NCBI GenBank assembly: GCA_017744495.1
Contig: JAGIBE010000033.1
Span: forward strand, 1-51,297
DNA length: 51,297 bases
Source: Caulobacter sp.
GTDB taxonomy: Bacteria; Pseudomonadota; Alphaproteobacteria; Caulobacterales; Caulobacteraceae
Reading direction: 5' to 3'
Part shown: positions 18,422 to 26,901 of the stretch, one piece after another
How positions within the stretch are numbered: the first letter of the stretch is position 1
Layout of the letters: each line of letters starts with the position of its first letter
The notes under the pieces: model-generated
What the model was told of the DNA's origin: nothing
Databases searched by the model: none
What the model saw: only the letters and a program-made list of their open reading frames with translations
Translations under genes and position numbers: made by a program

Positions 18422-18709
18422 ATGGCCGCTCCGCTCGATCGCGACGTGGTGTTCGGGGCGCTCACGCGTCCGCAGATGTTCGCCGGGGTGACCTACAGCT
18501 ACTTCGTGATCAACGGGGTGGTCACCACCGAACTCTTCCTGATCACCAAGTCGTTTTGGGCCATCGCCGCCGCGCTGGCGATCCACCTGATCGGCTACGC
18601 GGCCTGCCTGCGCGAGCCGCGCATCTTCGACCTGTGGCTGACCAGGGTCAGCCGCTGTCCCCGCGTTCCCAATTTCCGGGCCTGGCGATGCAACAGCTAC
18701 CAACCGTAA
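18422..18709 (+). CDS. virB3: VirB3-like inner-membrane protein
   Basis: A small (95 aa) inner-membrane T4SS subunit that works with VirB4. It begins AAPLDRDVVFGALTRPQMFAGVTYSY, has two hydrophobic stretches near 20-60, and ends PRVPNFRAWRCNSYQP, close to the family's usual C-terminus. The last 22 bp overlap the start of virB4, indicating coupling; VirB3-VirB4 fusions occur in other systems. Confidence 0.92.
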   Translation: MAAPLDRDVVFGALTRPQMFAGVTYSYFVINGVVTTELFLITKSFWAIAAALAIHLIGYAACLREPRIFDLWLTRVSRCPRVPNFRAWRCNSYQP

Positions 18710-21063
18710 ACCGCAAGAAGGAAGCGTCGGCCGGCAAGCGCCTGCCGTACGCCCGCCACCTGGACGCCCGGACGCTGGAGACCCGCGACGGCTTGCTGTT
18801 GCAGGTCATCCATCTGGCCGGTCTGCCGTTCGAGACGGTCGACAGCGAGGAGCTGAACTATCGTAAGGCCGTGCGCGACGTGATGTTGCGCGGCCTGGCC
18901 AGCTCGCGCTTCGCCGTCTACCACCACATCATTCGCCGCGAAGCGAAGGTGGGGACCGAGGGCGAGTTCGCCGATCCGTTCAGCCGCGAGCTGGACGCCC
19001 AGTGGAGCGCGCGCCTGGAGGGCCGCAAGCTCTACGTGAACGACCTGTTCCTGACGATCGTCCGCCGCCCGCTGCAAGGGCAAGGCGGGCTGGTCGACAA
19101 GGCTCTGCGGCTGATGAAGGGCGCCGACCGCTCCCAAGCTGATCAGGCCAAGGCCCAGGATCGCCGTGAGCTGGACGCGGCTCGCGACAGCCTGATCTCG
19201 GCCCTGGCGCCCTACGGCGCGCGCGTGCTCGGCCTCTATGATGGTCCGGGAGGCCGATGCTCCGAACCGCTCGAGTTCCTGTCGTGTCTCTACAACGGCG
19301 AGATGCGGCCCGTGCTGGCGCCGTCGGGCGATGTCGGCGACTATCTGCCCTATCGCCGGGTCAGTTTCGGTCTGGAGACCCTGGAGCTTTCTCGGGCCGG
19401 CGCCCTGCCGCGCGGCTTCGCCTCCATGGTCTCGATCAAGGATTACCCGGCTCAGACCAGCGCTGGGGTGCTGGATGACCTGCTGCGCCTCCCCTGCGAG
19501 ATGGTGGTCACCCAGAGCTTTGGCTTCGTCGATCGCCAGCCGACCTTGGAAAAGATGAACCTGGCCCTGCGCCGGATGCGCGCGGCCGACGACGACGGCG
19601 TCAGCCTGAAGGCCGATCTCATCCGCGCCAAGGACGACGTGGTCAGCGGTCGCGCCGCCTTCGGCGAGCATCACCTGTCGGTGCTGGTGCGCGGCGAGAC
19701 CCTGGACGGCCTGGACCAGTCGACCGCCGAGGTGGTGTCGGCCTTCACCGAGATGGGCGCCATCGCCGTGCGCGAGGACATCAATCTGGAGCCGGCCTTC
19801 TGGGCCCAGTTCCCGGGCAACTTCAAGGATATCGCCCGCCGGGCGATGATCTCGACCGCCAATTTCGCCGGCTTCGCCAGCGGCCACAACTTTCCGGTCG
19901 GCCAGGCCCAGAGCAACCACTGGGGCCCTGCGGTGACTCTGTTGGAGACGACCTCGGCCGGGCCCTATCACTTCAATTTCCACAAGGGCGACTTGGGCAA
20001 CTTCACGATCATCGGCCCGTCCGGTTCGGGCAAGACCGTGGTGCTGAACTTCCTGTTGGCCCAGGCCCAGAAGTACGCGCCGCGCACGGTGTTCTTCGAC
20101 AAGGACCGCGGAGCCGAGATCTTCCTGCGCGCCATCGGCGGCCGGTACGAGGTGCTGCGGCCGGGCGTGGTGACGGGCTTTAATCCGCTGGCCTTGCCCG
20201 ACACCGCCGCCAATCGCAAGTTCCTGGCCGAGTGGACCGCCCGCCTGGCGGCCGTTCCGGGCGAGGCCTTGTCGGCCGATGACCTGGCGCGGATCAAGGA
20301 CGCGGTGGACGCCAACTACGACCAGGCTCCGGAACTGCGCCGCCTGCGGTTCTTCGCGGAGCTGTTCAAGGGCGCGCGCCGCCCGAGCGCCGCCGACCTG
20401 TCCGCCCGCTTGGCGCCGTGGCACGGCGCCGGCGAACACGCCTGGCTGTTCGACAACGCCGCCGACCGCCTGGACCTGGACGCCGCCACCCTGGGCTTCG
20501 ATATGACCCAGCTGCTGGACGACCCGGCTCTGCGCACGCCGGCCATGATGTACCTGTTCCACCGCGTGGAGCAGCGCCTGGACGGCCACCCGACGCTCAT
20601 CGTCATCGACGAAGGCTGGAAGGCGCTGGACGATGACGTCTTCGTCGCGCGGATCAAGGATTGGGAAAAGACCCTGCGCAAGCGCAACGGCCTGGTCGGC
20701 TTCGCCACCCAGAGCGCCCAGGACGCCCTCGAGAGCCGCATCGCCAGCGCCATCATCGAACAGGCCGCCACCCAGATCTTCATGGCCAACCCCAAGGCCC
20801 AGACCCGCGACTATTGCGAGGGCTTCGGTCTGACCCAGCACGAGTACGAGCTGATCAAGAGCCTGCCCGACACGGCGCGCTGCTTCCTGATCAAGCACGG
20901 CACCGACAGCGTCGTCGCCCGTCTGAACCTGGCCGGCGCGCCGGAGCTGCTGACCGTCCTGTCGGGCCGCGAGACGACCGTGCGCAAGCTGGACGCCCTG
21001 CGCGAGAGCCTCGGCGACGCGCCGGACGCCTGGATGGCTCGGCTGCTGAAGGAGGCCGCGTGA
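18688..21063 (+). CDS. virB4: VirB4-like ATPase
   Basis: The large ATPase powering T4SS assembly and pilin extraction. The 791-aa protein has an N-terminal CagE/TrbE/VirB region and a C-terminal RecA-like motor: Walker A GPSGSGKT (443-450), Walker B LIVIDEGWKAL (D641, E642), followed by LVGFATQSAQDAL. The start is taken as ATG 18688 (MQQLPTVNRKKE), inside virB3; the open frame further upstream is only virB3 read in another frame. Full length and all motifs intact, so the system looks functional. Confidence 0.95.
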   Translation: MQQLPTVNRKKEASAGKRLPYARHLDARTLETRDGLLLQVIHLAGLPFETVDSEELNYRKAVRDVMLRGLASSRFAVYHHIIRREAKVGTEGEFADPFSRELDAQWSARLEGRKLYVNDLFLTIVRRPLQGQGGLVDKALRLMKGADRSQADQAKAQDRRELDAARDSLISALAPYGARVLGLYDGPGGRCSEPLEFLSCLYNGEMRPVLAPSGDVGDYLPYRRVSFGLETLELSRAGALPRGFASMVSIKDYPAQTSAGVLDDLLRLPCEMVVTQSFGFVDRQPTLEKMNLALRRMRAADDDGVSLKADLIRAKDDVVSGRAAFGEHHLSVLVRGETLDGLDQSTAEVVSAFTEMGAIAVREDINLEPAFWAQFPGNFKDIARRAMISTANFAGFASGHNFPVGQAQSNHWGPAVTLLETTSAGPYHFNFHKGDLGNFTIIGPSGSGKTVVLNFLLAQAQKYAPRTVFFDKDRGAEIFLRAIGGRYEVLRPGVVTGFNPLALPDTAANRKFLAEWTARLAAVPGEALSADDLARIKDAVDANYDQAPELRRLRFFAELFKGARRPSAADLSARLAPWHGAGEHAWLFDNAADRLDLDAATLGFDMTQLLDDPALRTPAMMYLFHRVEQRLDGHPTLIVIDEGWKALDDDVFVARIKDWEKTLRKRNGLVGFATQSAQDALESRIASAIIEQAATQIFMANPKAQTRDYCEGFGLTQHEYELIKSLPDTARCFLIKHGTDSVVARLNLAGAPELLTVLSGRETTVRKLDALRESLGDAPDAWMARLLKEAA

Positions 21064-22247
21064 TGATCGCCGCCTGCGCTTCCGCCGGGGCGCCGCTCGT
21101 CCAGGGCCTGATCGGCTCGGTCGACTGCCAGGTCCATGGCCTGGCTGAAGCCGGCTACACGGCTCTGGCCGCCAGGGGCTCGCCGGTCGCCACCCTGCTG
21201 ACCGTGCTGATGACGCTCTATATCGCCTTCGTCGGCTACAAGATGATGCTGGGCCGGGGCGGCCTGCGCATGGGGGATCTCACCGTCTCGGTGATCAAGC
21301 TGGGTCTGGTTGTCGCCCTGGCCACCAACTGGGCGCTGGTGGAGACCCTGGTCTACGACGCCCTGTTCAAGGCGCCGACCGAGATCGGCGGGCTGTTGCT
21401 CGGTCGCCTGAACGGCGAGCCCGCGGCCGATCCCTTCGTCGGCCTGCAGTCGGCGTTCGACGCCCTGCAGAAGGCCGCCGAGTACTTCGCCTCGCGCGCC
21501 GGCGCCCGCGATTCGATCATGCAGGGCGGGCCCGGCTTCGCCGCCTTCGCGGCCAACGGCGGCGGGCTGGCGATGCTGCTCTCCACCCTGGGCGTCGTTC
21601 TGGCCTGCAAGGTCGTGCTGTCGCTGCTGCTGGCCCTGACCCCGCTGATCGCCGGGCTCATGCTGTTCGAGACCACCCAGGGCCTTGTCGAGGGCTGGTT
21701 GAAGGCGATGATCGCCCTGGCCGTGTTGCCGATGATCGCCACCCTGGCCCTGTCGCTGGAGCTGGCCATGCTCACGCCGTCGTTGAAGGCCCTGGCGGCT
21801 CTGCGCGACGCCCAGCAGTTCGCGCCCCTGGACATCGCGCCGGCTGTAACGATCCTCGTGCTGAGCTTGGTGTTCGCCGGGGTGATGGTGCTGGCCGCCA
21901 TCGCCGTGTCGGTCGCCGCCGCCGGTTTACGCCTGCCGCGCCCCGCGCGGTCGACCGGCGCCGTCGACGCCGCGGCCGGCGACGGGCGTCAAGGCCACGC
22001 CGCCTCCGAGGTCGAGCCCCGCAGCCGCGCCGCCCATGTCGCCGCCGCGGTCGCCGCCCTCGAGCGCCGCGACGCCTCGCCCGCCGTGGTCTCGACGGGG
22101 ATCGGACCCCGACGCCTGACTCTAGTCTCCGACCGGGGCCCGTCGGGCCAACCCGTCGCCGCCGGCGCCGCCGTTCCATTGGGCGCCAGCTACCGTCGTC
22201 CCGCCTCGCCCCGCCGCGGCGCCGCCAATGCCCGGAGGGACCTGTGA
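21063..22247 (+). CDS. virB6: VirB6/TrbL-like inner-membrane channel protein
   Basis: A polytopic T4SS inner-membrane component, 394 aa. Hydrophobic segments include PVATLLTVLMTLYIAFVGY, LSVIKLGLVVALATN-type stretches, LLSTLGVVLACKVVLSLLLAL and AVTILVLSLVFAGVMVLAAIAV. The last 100 residues are a polar, Arg/Ala/Pro-rich tail, longer than a bare VirB6 core and probably cytoplasmic and disordered. It begins at the virB4 stop (TGATG). There is no intervening virB5. No VirB8-like domain is fused to it. Confidence 0.88.
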   Translation: MIAACASAGAPLVQGLIGSVDCQVHGLAEAGYTALAARGSPVATLLTVLMTLYIAFVGYKMMLGRGGLRMGDLTVSVIKLGLVVALATNWALVETLVYDALFKAPTEIGGLLLGRLNGEPAADPFVGLQSAFDALQKAAEYFASRAGARDSIMQGGPGFAAFAANGGGLAMLLSTLGVVLACKVVLSLLLALTPLIAGLMLFETTQGLVEGWLKAMIALAVLPMIATLALSLELAMLTPSLKALAALRDAQQFAPLDIAPAVTILVLSLVFAGVMVLAAIAVSVAAAGLRLPRPARSTGAVDAAAGDGRQGHAASEVEPRSRAAHVAAAVAALERRDASPAVVSTGIGPRRLTLVSDRGPSGQPVAAGAAVPLGASYRRPASPRRGAANARRDL

Positions 22248-23005
22248 CCGCCCGTATCCGCACCGGAGTACTCCCCGTGAAGCGCACGCTTCTCGCCCTG
22301 TCGATCTGTTCCGCGCTGATCGCGCCCGCCCTGGCTTCGCGCGCCCACGCCGAGCCGGCCGACCCGCGCATCCGCACCTTCGCTTACAGCCCCGATCGCG
22401 TGCTGCGCCTGACCGGCTTCATGGGCTTGCAGACCATGCTTGAGTTCGCCCCGGACGAGCGCATCGAGAATGTCTCGATCGGCGACGCCATGGGCTGGCA
22501 GGTGACGCCGAACAAGCGCGCCGATCTGCTGTTCCTCAAGCCGGTCGATCGCGCTCCGGCCACCAACATGACCGTCGTCACCGACCGCCGCCGGTATGTC
22601 TTCGAGCTGGCCGTGGCCGCGCCCAAGGCTTCGACCGCCGACGCGGCCTACGTGGTGCGGTTCCGCTATCCGGAGACGGCGCCGGTCGCCGTGCCCGCGC
22701 CACCGGTCAAGCCGGCGCCGGTCGCGCGCAACAACGCCTACACCTTGAAAGGCGCCGAAGCGCTGCGGCCTTCGACCGTCTTCGACGACGGCGTTTCGAC
22801 CTATTTCGCCTGGCCCCAGCAGATCGATCTGCCGGCCATCTTCGTGGTCGGGGCCGATGGCGTCGAAAGCCTGGCCAACGCGGTGGTCAAGGACGGCTAC
22901 CTGGTCGTCGACCAGCTGGCGCCCCGTTTCGTCCTGCGCAGCGACAAGACCCAGGCGGTGATCACCAACGGCGCCTACGGCGCGTTTGGGGGGAAGGCCC
23001 GATGA
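22244..23005 (+). CDS. virB9: VirB9/TrbG/CagX-like outer-complex protein
   Basis: A periplasmic part of the T4SS core-outer-membrane complex. The 253-aa product has a signal peptide (LLALSICSALIAPALASRAHA), the N-terminal CagX motif PRIRTFAYSPDRVLRLTGFMGLQT, and the C-terminal NNAYTLKG, DDGVSTYFAWP and LAPRFVLRSDKTQAVITN region. GTG start at 22244 has GGAGG six bases upstream and overlaps the virB6 stop (GTGA); a second GTG at 22277 is possible. No VirB7 lipoprotein gene precedes it. Confidence 0.92.
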   Translation: MTARIRTGVLPVKRTLLALSICSALIAPALASRAHAEPADPRIRTFAYSPDRVLRLTGFMGLQTMLEFAPDERIENVSIGDAMGWQVTPNKRADLLFLKPVDRAPATNMTVVTDRRRYVFELAVAAPKASTADAAYVVRFRYPETAPVAVPAPPVKPAPVARNNAYTLKGAEALRPSTVFDDGVSTYFAWPQQIDLPAIFVVGADGVESLANAVVKDGYLVVDQLAPRFVLRSDKTQAVITNGAYGAFGGKAR

Positions 23006-24111
23006 CCCACGATCTCGATCCTCGCCAGGCCCCCGACGTCGTCGCGGACCTGGCCGCCGCCGACGCTCAGGCTCGTCCTGTCGTGGCGCGCGGCGCGGGC
23101 GTCTCCAACCTCGCCATCGTCGCCGGCTTCGGCGTGATGGGCGTGGGCCTGTTCCTGTGGATGTCCAGCCATCGCGCCGACGCCCAGCCCCGCCCGCAAC
23201 GCCCGAACGCCGCCGCCGCCGCCGCACCGGCCGCCGCTCCCGCGCCGGTCGCCAGGGGGCCGCTCTACGCCGTTCCGGCTCCGCAGTTCACCGTCGACAA
23301 CAGCGTCCCCATCGCGGCGCCCCCGCCGCCGATGAGCGCCACGACGACCGTCGGGCCGACGGACCTGGCCGCGCGCCGCCATGCTCCGGCTCTGGTGGTC
23401 GATTTCGGGGGCGGCGAGCGTCCGGCGACCTTGATCAAGGCCGGCGCGGACGCCGGAACCACCGCGACCGCGAAGTCCGCCGAGCTCAACGCCGACGAAC
23501 AGTTCGCCGACCGGGTCAGCCTGGACGAGGCAACGCCGGCCAAGGCCACGGCCATGCGCAACCTCGACGCCGTCGTGCCCCAGGGCGCGGTGATCCCGGC
23601 GGTGATGGAGACGGCGATCAACTCCGACCTGCCGGGCCTGGCCCGCGCCATGGTCACACGCGACGTCAAGAGCTTCGACGGCTCGACGGTCCTGATCCCG
23701 CGCGGCAGCCGGGTGATCGGCCAATATAAATCCGGCGTCGCCCTGGGCGCCTCGCGCGTCTTCGTGATCTGGACCCGGGTGATCCGGCCCGACGGCGTGA
23801 CCATCCAGATCGGCTCGCCCGCCGCCGATCCGCTAGGCCGGGGCGGCCTGGAGGGCAAGGTCGACCGTCACTTCTTCACGCGCTTCGGCGGTTCGATCCT
23901 CATGTCGGTGCTGAACGCGGGCGTCGCGGCGGTCAGCAACGTCAAGACTAACTCTCAGATCTACATCGGCTCGGCCACGGAGGCGGCCAACCTGGCCAAT
24001 TCGGCCAAGCCCAGCACGACTTCGCCGACCATCCAGACGCCGCAGGGCGCGCCGGTGACGATCTTCGTCGCCCGCGATCTCGACTTCTCGGGCGTGAGGA
24101 ACGGCGCATGA
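23002..24111 (+). CDS. virB10: VirB10/TrbI-like core-complex protein
   Basis: Spans both membranes and gates the T4SS outer-membrane channel. The 369-aa protein has a short cytoplasmic part, one membrane helix (SNLAIVAGFGVMGVGLFLWM, about 35-54), an Ala/Pro-rich periplasmic linker and the C-terminal VirB10 domain: IPAVMETAINSDLPGLARAMV, STVLIPRGSRVIGQYKSGV, RVFVIWTRVIRPDGV and GLEGKVDRHF. Overlaps virB9 and virB11 by 4 bp each. Confidence 0.95.
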   Translation: MTHDLDPRQAPDVVADLAAADAQARPVVARGAGVSNLAIVAGFGVMGVGLFLWMSSHRADAQPRPQRPNAAAAAAPAAAPAPVARGPLYAVPAPQFTVDNSVPIAAPPPPMSATTTVGPTDLAARRHAPALVVDFGGGERPATLIKAGADAGTTATAKSAELNADEQFADRVSLDEATPAKATAMRNLDAVVPQGAVIPAVMETAINSDLPGLARAMVTRDVKSFDGSTVLIPRGSRVIGQYKSGVALGASRVFVIWTRVIRPDGVTIQIGSPAADPLGRGGLEGKVDRHFFTRFGGSILMSVLNAGVAAVSNVKTNSQIYIGSATEAANLANSAKPSTTSPTIQTPQGAPVTIFVARDLDFSGVRNGA

Positions 24112-25115
24112 CGGTCCACGCCTTGCCCGGCGCCCAGGCCCCTCGGAGCGGCGTCAGCACCTATCTGGAGGCCTATCTGGCGCCCCTGGCCGCATGGCTG
24201 GCCGAGCCGGCCGTGACGGATCTCTACGTCAACCGGCCCGGTGAGCTATGGGTCGAACGCCTGGGCGGCGCGGTCGAACGCGTCGATGTTCCGGCCCTGG
24301 ACGAGACCAACCTCTGGCGGCTGGCTCGCCAGGTCGCCGCCCTCTCGCACCAGGGCGTCAGCCGGGAACACCCGCTGCTTTCGGCGATTCTGCCCGACGG
24401 GGCGCGGGTCCAGATCGTCGCTCCGCCCGCCACGCGTGGCGGCCTGGCCCTGGCGATCCGCAAGCACGTCGTCTCGGACCTCAGCCTGGCCGACTACGCC
24501 AAGGCGGGCGCCTTCGACCGCGCCAGGACGCCGCCGTCCCGGCCGGACGCCGCGCTCCGGGCGATGCTGGACGCTGGCGATATCCAGGGCTTCCTCGCGG
24601 CCGCTGTCCGCGCCGGCAAGAACATCGTCGTCAGCGGCGGAACGTCCACCGGCAAGACCACCTTCCTCAACGCCCTTCTCAAGGAAGCGCCCCGCGATCA
24701 GCGGATCGTGCTGATCGAGGATGCGCCGGAAGTCCGTCTGGTCCATCCGAACGCCGTCGGACTGGTCGCCGCGCGCGGCGAGCAGGGCGAGGCGCGGGTA
24801 GGGGTCGAGGATCTGCTTCAGGCCACGCTGCGCCTGCGGCCCGACCGCATCATCCTGGGCGAGCTGCGCGGCGCGGAGGCGTTCAGCTTCCTGCGCGCCG
24901 TGTCCAGCGGCCATCCAGGTTCAATGACCACGGTCCATGCCGACGATCCGCGCGGGGCCGTTGAGCAACTGGCGCTGATGGCCCTCCAGGCCGGCGCCAA
25001 CCTGCGACGCCAGGACGTGATCGACCATGTCGAACGCGTCGTCGACGTCTTCGTCCAGCTTCACCGCCAGGACGGCGTCCGCGCCGTCAGGGAGATCGTC
25101 TTCATCGACCGATAA
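24108..25115 (+). CDS. virB11: VirB11-like secretion ATPase
   Basis: A hexameric traffic ATPase of the T4SS, 335 aa. Walker A is GGTSTGKTT (177-185), followed by the Asp box (RIVLIEDAPEV), Walker B (LRPDRIILGELRG) and the His box (SSGHPGSMTTVHADDP). The N-terminal domain contains VTDLYVNRPGELWVER. Last gene of the VirB run; no virD4 coupling protein gene follows within the window. Confidence 0.95.
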   Translation: MTVHALPGAQAPRSGVSTYLEAYLAPLAAWLAEPAVTDLYVNRPGELWVERLGGAVERVDVPALDETNLWRLARQVAALSHQGVSREHPLLSAILPDGARVQIVAPPATRGGLALAIRKHVVSDLSLADYAKAGAFDRARTPPSRPDAALRAMLDAGDIQGFLAAAVRAGKNIVVSGGTSTGKTTFLNALLKEAPRDQRIVLIEDAPEVRLVHPNAVGLVAARGEQGEARVGVEDLLQATLRLRPDRIILGELRGAEAFSFLRAVSSGHPGSMTTVHADDPRGAVEQLALMALQAGANLRRQDVIDHVERVVDVFVQLHRQDGVRAVREIVFIDR

Positions 25116-25149
25116 CGGCGGCCTTCACCTTCGTTTCGACTTTTCAACG

Positions 25150-25166
25150 CGCCCCCACCGGGGGCG
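25150..25166 (+). terminator. GC hairpin after virB11
   Basis: CGCCCCC pairs with GGGGGCG around ACC, 34 bp after the virB11 stop and 17 bp before the DUF1800 start. It may be a weak terminator or an operon-internal hairpin; there is no T tract. Confidence 0.4.
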
Positions 25167-25183
25167 TGATCGAGGAATTGTGC

Positions 25184-26896
25184 ATGCGTAACAAGTATTT
25201 CAGCTCCGGAGCCGGCCTGTCCTTGGCCTTCTTCCTCGCCGCGTGCGGCGGGGGAGGCGGCGGCGCCAGCGGCGGCGGAGCGACCGCCTCCGCCGCCCAG
25301 GGCGAGGCGGTGGTCGCGGCCGCCGCGCCCGCGGCGATCACGCCGGCCGAGGCCTCGCGCCTGGCCAAGCAGGCCTCATTCGGCCCGACGCCCGAACTCA
25401 TCGACCACATCGTGGCGCTGAAGACGCCCGAAGCGTGGATCAACGAGCAATTCACGCTGAGCACCAGCACCTACGCCGATCTCGCCGCCAAGCCGGTGGC
25501 GACCAACTTCTGCACGGCCCAGAACCTGACCGGTCAGGACCTGACGAACTGCAACCGCGACAACTTCAGCGCCACGCCGATGGCCATGCGGTTCTATTCG
25601 GCGGCCATGGGCAACGACGACCAGCTGCGCCAGCGTGTGGCGTTCGCCCTGTCGCAGATCGTGGTGGCGTCCGACCTGGAGGTGCACACGACCGCCGGCT
25701 TGGCGACCTTCAACCAGATTCTGCTGTCCAACGCCTTCGGCAATTACCGCGACATCCTGGCCCAGACGACCCTGAACCCGTTCATGGGCAACTTCCTGGA
25801 CATGGTCGACAGCAACAAGACCCAGCCCAACGAGAACTACGCCCGCGAACTGATGCAGCTGTTCTCGGTCGGCACCGTGATGCTGAACCAGGACGGCACT
25901 CCGAAACTGGACGCCAACGGCGCCGTCATCGCGACCTACAGCGGTACGGACGTCAAGGAGGTGGCCCGAGCGCTGTGCGGCTGGACCTATGCCCGGCTGG
26001 ACGGCGCGCCGACCACGGACGGCACGAAACTGGACTATTCCAAGCCGATGGTCGTCAACACCACGCGGGTCGATACCGGTTCGAAGACCTTCCTGGGCGC
26101 GACTGTTCCGGCGGGAGCCTCGCCTCAAGCCAATGTCGACGCCGTGATCGACGCGGTGTTCAACCATCCCAACACCGCGCCCTTCATCTCCAAGCGGCTG
26201 ATCCAGCAACTGGTGATCGCCAACCCGTCTCCCGCCTATGTCGGCCGGGTCGCCGCCGTTTTCGCCAACAACGGCGCGGGCGTGCGCGGCGACATGAAGG
26301 CGGTGATCAAGGCGATCCTGACGGACACCGAAGCCCGCGGCGCCGCGCCCAACCCGGGCAAGGTTAAGGAGCCGGTGCTGTTCTTCACCAGCTTCGGCCG
26401 GGCTCTGGGCGTCAAGACCGACGGCTACGCCTTCTTCTATCGGGACGCGGTCCTGGGCCAGATGCCTTTCCGGGCGCCGTCGGTGTTCAACTTCTATCCG
26501 TATGACTACCCGCTCGCGCAAAGCGACGGCTTGGTCAGCCCGGCCAGCAAGCTGATGACCACGGCCACCGTGCTGGCCCGCCATAACATCGCTTACGACT
26601 GGACGATCAACGGCGACACGGTGCGGACCGAGTTCAAGCCCCAGGCGGTCATTCCCGGCACCACCGGCACCACCTTCCCGTGGTCGGACTGGGAAGCCCT
26701 GGCGGCCGACCAGGACAAGCTGCTCGCGCGGCTGGATCTGGTCTTCCTCAACGGGACCATGACCACCGTCCAGCGCAACGCGCTCATCTCGGCGATGAAG
26801 ATTAGTAACGCGGATCCGGCGCTGCAGGCCCGCAAACGCGCCCAGGCCGCGCTCTACGTGCTGGCCACTTCCCCCCAATTCCAGGTCGATCGGTAA
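25184..26896 (+). CDS. DUF1800 lipoprotein
   Basis: Function is unknown; DUF1800 proteins occur next to DUF1501 proteins in many genomes. The 570-aa product is a predicted lipoprotein: the lipobox is LAAC with C21, followed by a Gly-rich tether. The DUF1800 body begins near ASRLAKQASFGPTPELID and includes ENYARELMQLFSVG and PNTAPFISKRLIQQLV. The ATG at 25184 is chosen over a GTG at 25166 because GAGGAA lies 7 bases upstream and it gives a normal signal sequence. It precedes the DUF1501 gene by 5 bp, so the two form an operon, possibly read through from virB11. Confidence 0.88.
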   Translation: MRNKYFSSGAGLSLAFFLAACGGGGGGASGGGATASAAQGEAVVAAAAPAAITPAEASRLAKQASFGPTPELIDHIVALKTPEAWINEQFTLSTSTYADLAAKPVATNFCTAQNLTGQDLTNCNRDNFSATPMAMRFYSAAMGNDDQLRQRVAFALSQIVVASDLEVHTTAGLATFNQILLSNAFGNYRDILAQTTLNPFMGNFLDMVDSNKTQPNENYARELMQLFSVGTVMLNQDGTPKLDANGAVIATYSGTDVKEVARALCGWTYARLDGAPTTDGTKLDYSKPMVVNTTRVDTGSKTFLGATVPAGASPQANVDAVIDAVFNHPNTAPFISKRLIQQLVIANPSPAYVGRVAAVFANNGAGVRGDMKAVIKAILTDTEARGAAPNPGKVKEPVLFFTSFGRALGVKTDGYAFFYRDAVLGQMPFRAPSVFNFYPYDYPLAQSDGLVSPASKLMTTATVLARHNIAYDWTINGDTVRTEFKPQAVIPGTTGTTFPWSDWEALAADQDKLLARLDLVFLNGTMTTVQRNALISAMKISNADPALQARKRAQAALYVLATSPQFQVDR

Positions 26897-26901
26897 CCGT
26901 C

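Noticed and set aside
18556..18687. Longer VirB4 N-terminus
   Set aside because: This part is virB3 read in another frame; VirB4 homology begins near 18688.
18697..20898. 733-codon minus-strand open frame
   Set aside because: Fully antisense to virB4, which has all ATPase motifs; a shadow of high-GC coding.
21063..22247. VirB6-VirB8 fusion hiding the missing VirB8
   Set aside because: The C-terminal 100 residues are Arg/Ala/Pro-rich and disordered-looking, not a VirB8 fold.
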